Source of the DNA: Lachnospiraceae bacterium
Lineage (GTDB): Bacteria; Bacillota; Clostridia; Lachnospirales; Lachnospiraceae
Length of the DNA: 64,000 nt
Direction of reading: 5' to 3'
Assembly: GCA_022769005.1 (NCBI GenBank)
Contig: JALEKK010000017.1
Span: forward strand, 1 to 64,000
Shown here: positions 62,250 through 64,000 of the stretch, in pieces
Layout: each line of letters begins with the position of its first letter
Numbering within the stretch: position 1 is the stretch's first letter
Program-made: the position numbers and the translations under genes
The notes under the pieces: generated by a model
Seen by the model: only the letters and a program-made list of their open reading frames with translations
The model's database searches: none
Told to the model about the DNA's origin: nothing

Positions 62250-62555
62250 TTAATATTTTTCCCTGATTTCCTCCGGCAAATTGTCAAGAACCTTTCTGTA
62301 ACCGTTATCTCCGTAATTAAGGCATCTGTTGACCCTGCTTATTGTTGCGGTGGAAGCATGTGTTACTTTTGCAATATCCTGATATGTTTTATTTTTATAA
62401 AGCATCAGCGCAACCTGCAGCCTTTGAATAATTGAATATAATTCATTAATTGTACATATATCTTTCAGGAACTCCTCGCATGTCTCTTTGTCGTTAATGG
62501 AGATGATTGCATCGCAAATCAAACCCATTTGACTGTCCAGATCCTTATAATTCAT
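62250..62555 (-). CDS. yerC: YerC/YecD-type TrpR-related DNA-binding protein
   Basis: 101 residues. The TrpR-like helix-turn-helix is KTYQDIAKVTHASTATISRV followed by NRCLNYGDNGY, the YerC/YecD signature in Bacillota. The upstream part (FLKDICTINELYSIIQRLQV) matches the TrpR superfamily dimer core. Regulatory target unknown; tryptophan binding is not implied. Divergent from the membrane protein gene at 62729. Confidence 0.88.
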   Translation of the reverse strand: MNYKDLDSQMGLICDAIISINDKETCEEFLKDICTINELYSIIQRLQVALMLYKNKTYQDIAKVTHASTATISRVNRCLNYGDNGYRKVLDNLPEEIREKY

Positions 62556-62728
62556 GGTTCTCTCCTATCCATAGCAATTATACTTTGTCATGTGGCAGCA
62601 TTAGTTTAACACACTAAAGTCAAAAAGTAAATTGACGCAATTAAAGTTTTAGTTGTATTTTTAATCAATGTTATATTATGGTATAGTATTAAAGTTAAAA
62701 ATAAATTATAAAAATCAGGTGGTACATT

Positions 62729-63901
62729 ATGACTTCTAAGAACAGATTATTTGCAATTGACATAATTGTCACTGTAGCAATGTCACTGTTGTTCTCATTT
62801 ATTGTGCAGGGTCCTAATGCCGGAATTAATATAATCATACCGGTAATCGGTTTGGTATGTATGTCTATTATATTTTTTAAATATAATTTCCGGCAGATTC
62901 CCCTGTTCATTGCATTGATCACATATCTCAGTATCTCGCCGTTTTATATTTACCACAGCGAATATGCATTATATAGTTCAATGCTCGTTCCGGGACTTAT
63001 GCTGGCAATACTTCTTACGTATAGAAGAAAGTACATTGCATATTTCGTACCCGGACTGGTACTCGGAGCAACAGCTCTAATAAACTGTTCTTCTCCGTTT
63101 ACCGTCATTTATTTTGTTGCTTATACCGTATTTATGCTTATATACCTTTGTATAGACAGCGGATTTGCGATTCTGAAGCTGTTATCCAACCTCGGAACAG
63201 GTATTTGCATTGCGCTTATTATTTCTGCCGCCTCCGGCGGAAATGCGTTTTTATCATATCAGACATATATTTCATCTCTGCCTTACGGACAAAGCGAAGT
63301 ACTTCCGTTGGATCTGTTCGCAAGATTTATTATACCTGATGTGTTTGCGGGATACGGCGGATTTACCGTATTTCTGGGATTGATTTTTCCTGTTTTTATA
63401 ATGTATCTTATATACATTATAGTATTACAGAAATATTCATATATGCCGTATAAAGCCCGATACTACAAAAAGTTTTTGACGGCTGTTGCGATCTGTGCCG
63501 CTTTCCTCGGTATATTTTCATGGATTGCATTCGGAATAAGCGGCTTGGAAATCTTCGGATTTTTGACAAAACTTACAATTATGACCGTTATTCCTCTTGT
63601 TGGCGTATTTATAATATTATTCCCGAGAACAAGAGTAGATGATTTTGACACCGGCAGGTATAATTTTGCCGTTGCCGTTGCCGTTACATCGGTTATTCTT
63701 GTGGTTATATCCACATGGGTAAAGGCTCCGTTCAGTTTAATATATGCACCTCTTATGACCATAATATTCGGAATAACAATTAATAAACTGTCGTTAGGCG
63801 TTAAGAACCGTTCAGTCGGAACCGTACTTACGATTATATTACTTGCGGTTGCCGCACTCGGAATATTCAATAATATTTCCATAGGTTTGGCATTCAGATA
63901 A
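62729..63901 (+). CDS. Polytopic membrane protein of unknown function
   Basis: 390 residues with about 11-12 predicted membrane helices and few charged residues. Short loops hold YRRKY and RYYKKF motifs. I do not recognise a transporter or enzyme family. Helices pair in the order 10-30, 34-50, 55-72, 82-96, 100-118, 121-150 and so on. It is transcribed alone from the gap shared with yerC and ends at a strong terminator. AGGTGG lies a few bases before the ATG. Confidence 0.7.
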   Translation: MTSKNRLFAIDIIVTVAMSLLFSFIVQGPNAGINIIIPVIGLVCMSIIFFKYNFRQIPLFIALITYLSISPFYIYHSEYALYSSMLVPGLMLAILLTYRRKYIAYFVPGLVLGATALINCSSPFTVIYFVAYTVFMLIYLCIDSGFAILKLLSNLGTGICIALIISAASGGNAFLSYQTYISSLPYGQSEVLPLDLFARFIIPDVFAGYGGFTVFLGLIFPVFIMYLIYIIVLQKYSYMPYKARYYKKFLTAVAICAAFLGIFSWIAFGISGLEIFGFLTKLTIMTVIPLVGVFIILFPRTRVDDFDTGRYNFAVAVAVTSVILVVISTWVKAPFSLIYAPLMTIIFGITINKLSLGVKNRSVGTVLTIILLAVAALGIFNNISIGLAFR

Positions 63902-63954
63902 AAAAAGCTTAGGCTTCAATTATCCAAAGGATATATTGCAGCCTAAGCTTTTTT
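63902..63954. terminator. Bidirectional terminator after the membrane protein
   Basis: Arms AAAAAGCTTAGGCT (63902-63915) and AGCCTAAGCTTTTT (63940-63953) with inner TATCC/GGATA stem, and T-rich sequence on each outer side. Confidence 0.92.
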
Positions 63955-63969
63955 ATTTTAATCAAAATG

Positions 63970-64000
63970 TTATAACTTGATTTCCTCAATAAATGTCCAG
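63970..64000 (-). CDS. C-terminal end of a further minus-strand gene (partial)
   Basis: Only the last codons are in the window. Read on the minus strand from the edge, the frame gives WTFIEEIKL and then a TAA at 63970-63972. The bidirectional terminator at 63902-63954 stands just after it, which supports a gene end here. Too short to assign a product. Confidence 0.4.
   Translation of the reverse strand, partial: WTFIEEIKL

Overview
The window reads as chromosome of a low-G+C, obligately anaerobic Bacillota (Clostridia), most like a Lachnospiraceae-type organism. The signs are the clostridial S10/spc/alpha ribosomal order with a KOW-domain protein beside infA, HydE and HydF with an [FeFe] hydrogenase, YerC- and DUF1836-type regulators, VaFE/SpaA surface proteins, and AT-rich spacers. 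No genus can be assigned from this alone, and I saw no tRNA, rRNA, phage, IS element or CRISPR array.

Layout. 1-13465 (minus): the ribosomal protein supercluster rpsJ to rpsD with secY, adk and infA; map is missing from its usual place after adk. It has a vegetative promoter at 13437-13465, a long folded leader ahead of rpsJ and a second structured gap ahead of rpsM. 13695-14624 (plus): a stand-alone RlmI/RlmK-like methyltransferase. 14821-22222 (minus): a surface/signalling island made of a thioester-domain VaFE adhesin, a short DUF6382-like protein lacking an FHA domain, a large acidic Ig-like membrane protein and a transmembrane Ser/Thr kinase whose leader carries 36-bp tandem repeats. 22474-23961 (plus): aldehyde dehydrogenase. 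24155-28290 (minus): two lipoproteins interleaved with hydE and hydF. 28590-38345 (minus): an Mrp/Mbh-type antiporter operon with four ND5/ND4/ND2-like subunits, headed by a 65-residue His/Glu-rich membrane peptide whose 3' end forms half of a terminator-like hairpin. 38721-42283 (minus): a two-gene operon for an [FeFe] hydrogenase and a NuoF-cluster/GltD-like flavoprotein.

43087-47544 (plus): a 1485-residue LPXTG-type SpaA/Cna-B adhesin with a well-formed promoter and a 210-nt leader holding a large branched stem. 47719-52316 (minus): a MarR regulator with a nested palindromic operator and a heterodimeric ABC exporter. 52544-64000: asparaginase, Na/Pi cotransporter, a small helical protein, an EF-Tu-domain-2-like/SseB fusion, a prepilin peptidase that appears to start at ATT, a tiny acidic-tail membrane protein, PcrA helicase, DUF1836 protein, YerC, a polytopic membrane protein, and the last codons of one further gene.

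How it fits together: the hydrogenase, its flavoprotein partner, two of the three H-cluster maturases (hydG is not here) and the ion-pumping Mrp module lie within 18 kb. This suggests linked H2/NAD(P)H metabolism and ion-gradient chemistry, although hydrogenase and Mrp genes have separate promoters and terminators. The adhesin/kinase/DUF6382 genes and the distant orphan prepilin peptidase suggest a regulated cell-surface or Tad-like pilus programme encoded mostly elsewhere. The best candidates for undescribed biology are the Mrp leader peptide/attenuator, the folded leader of the giant adhesin, the repeat-bearing kinase leader, and the surface/kinase island.
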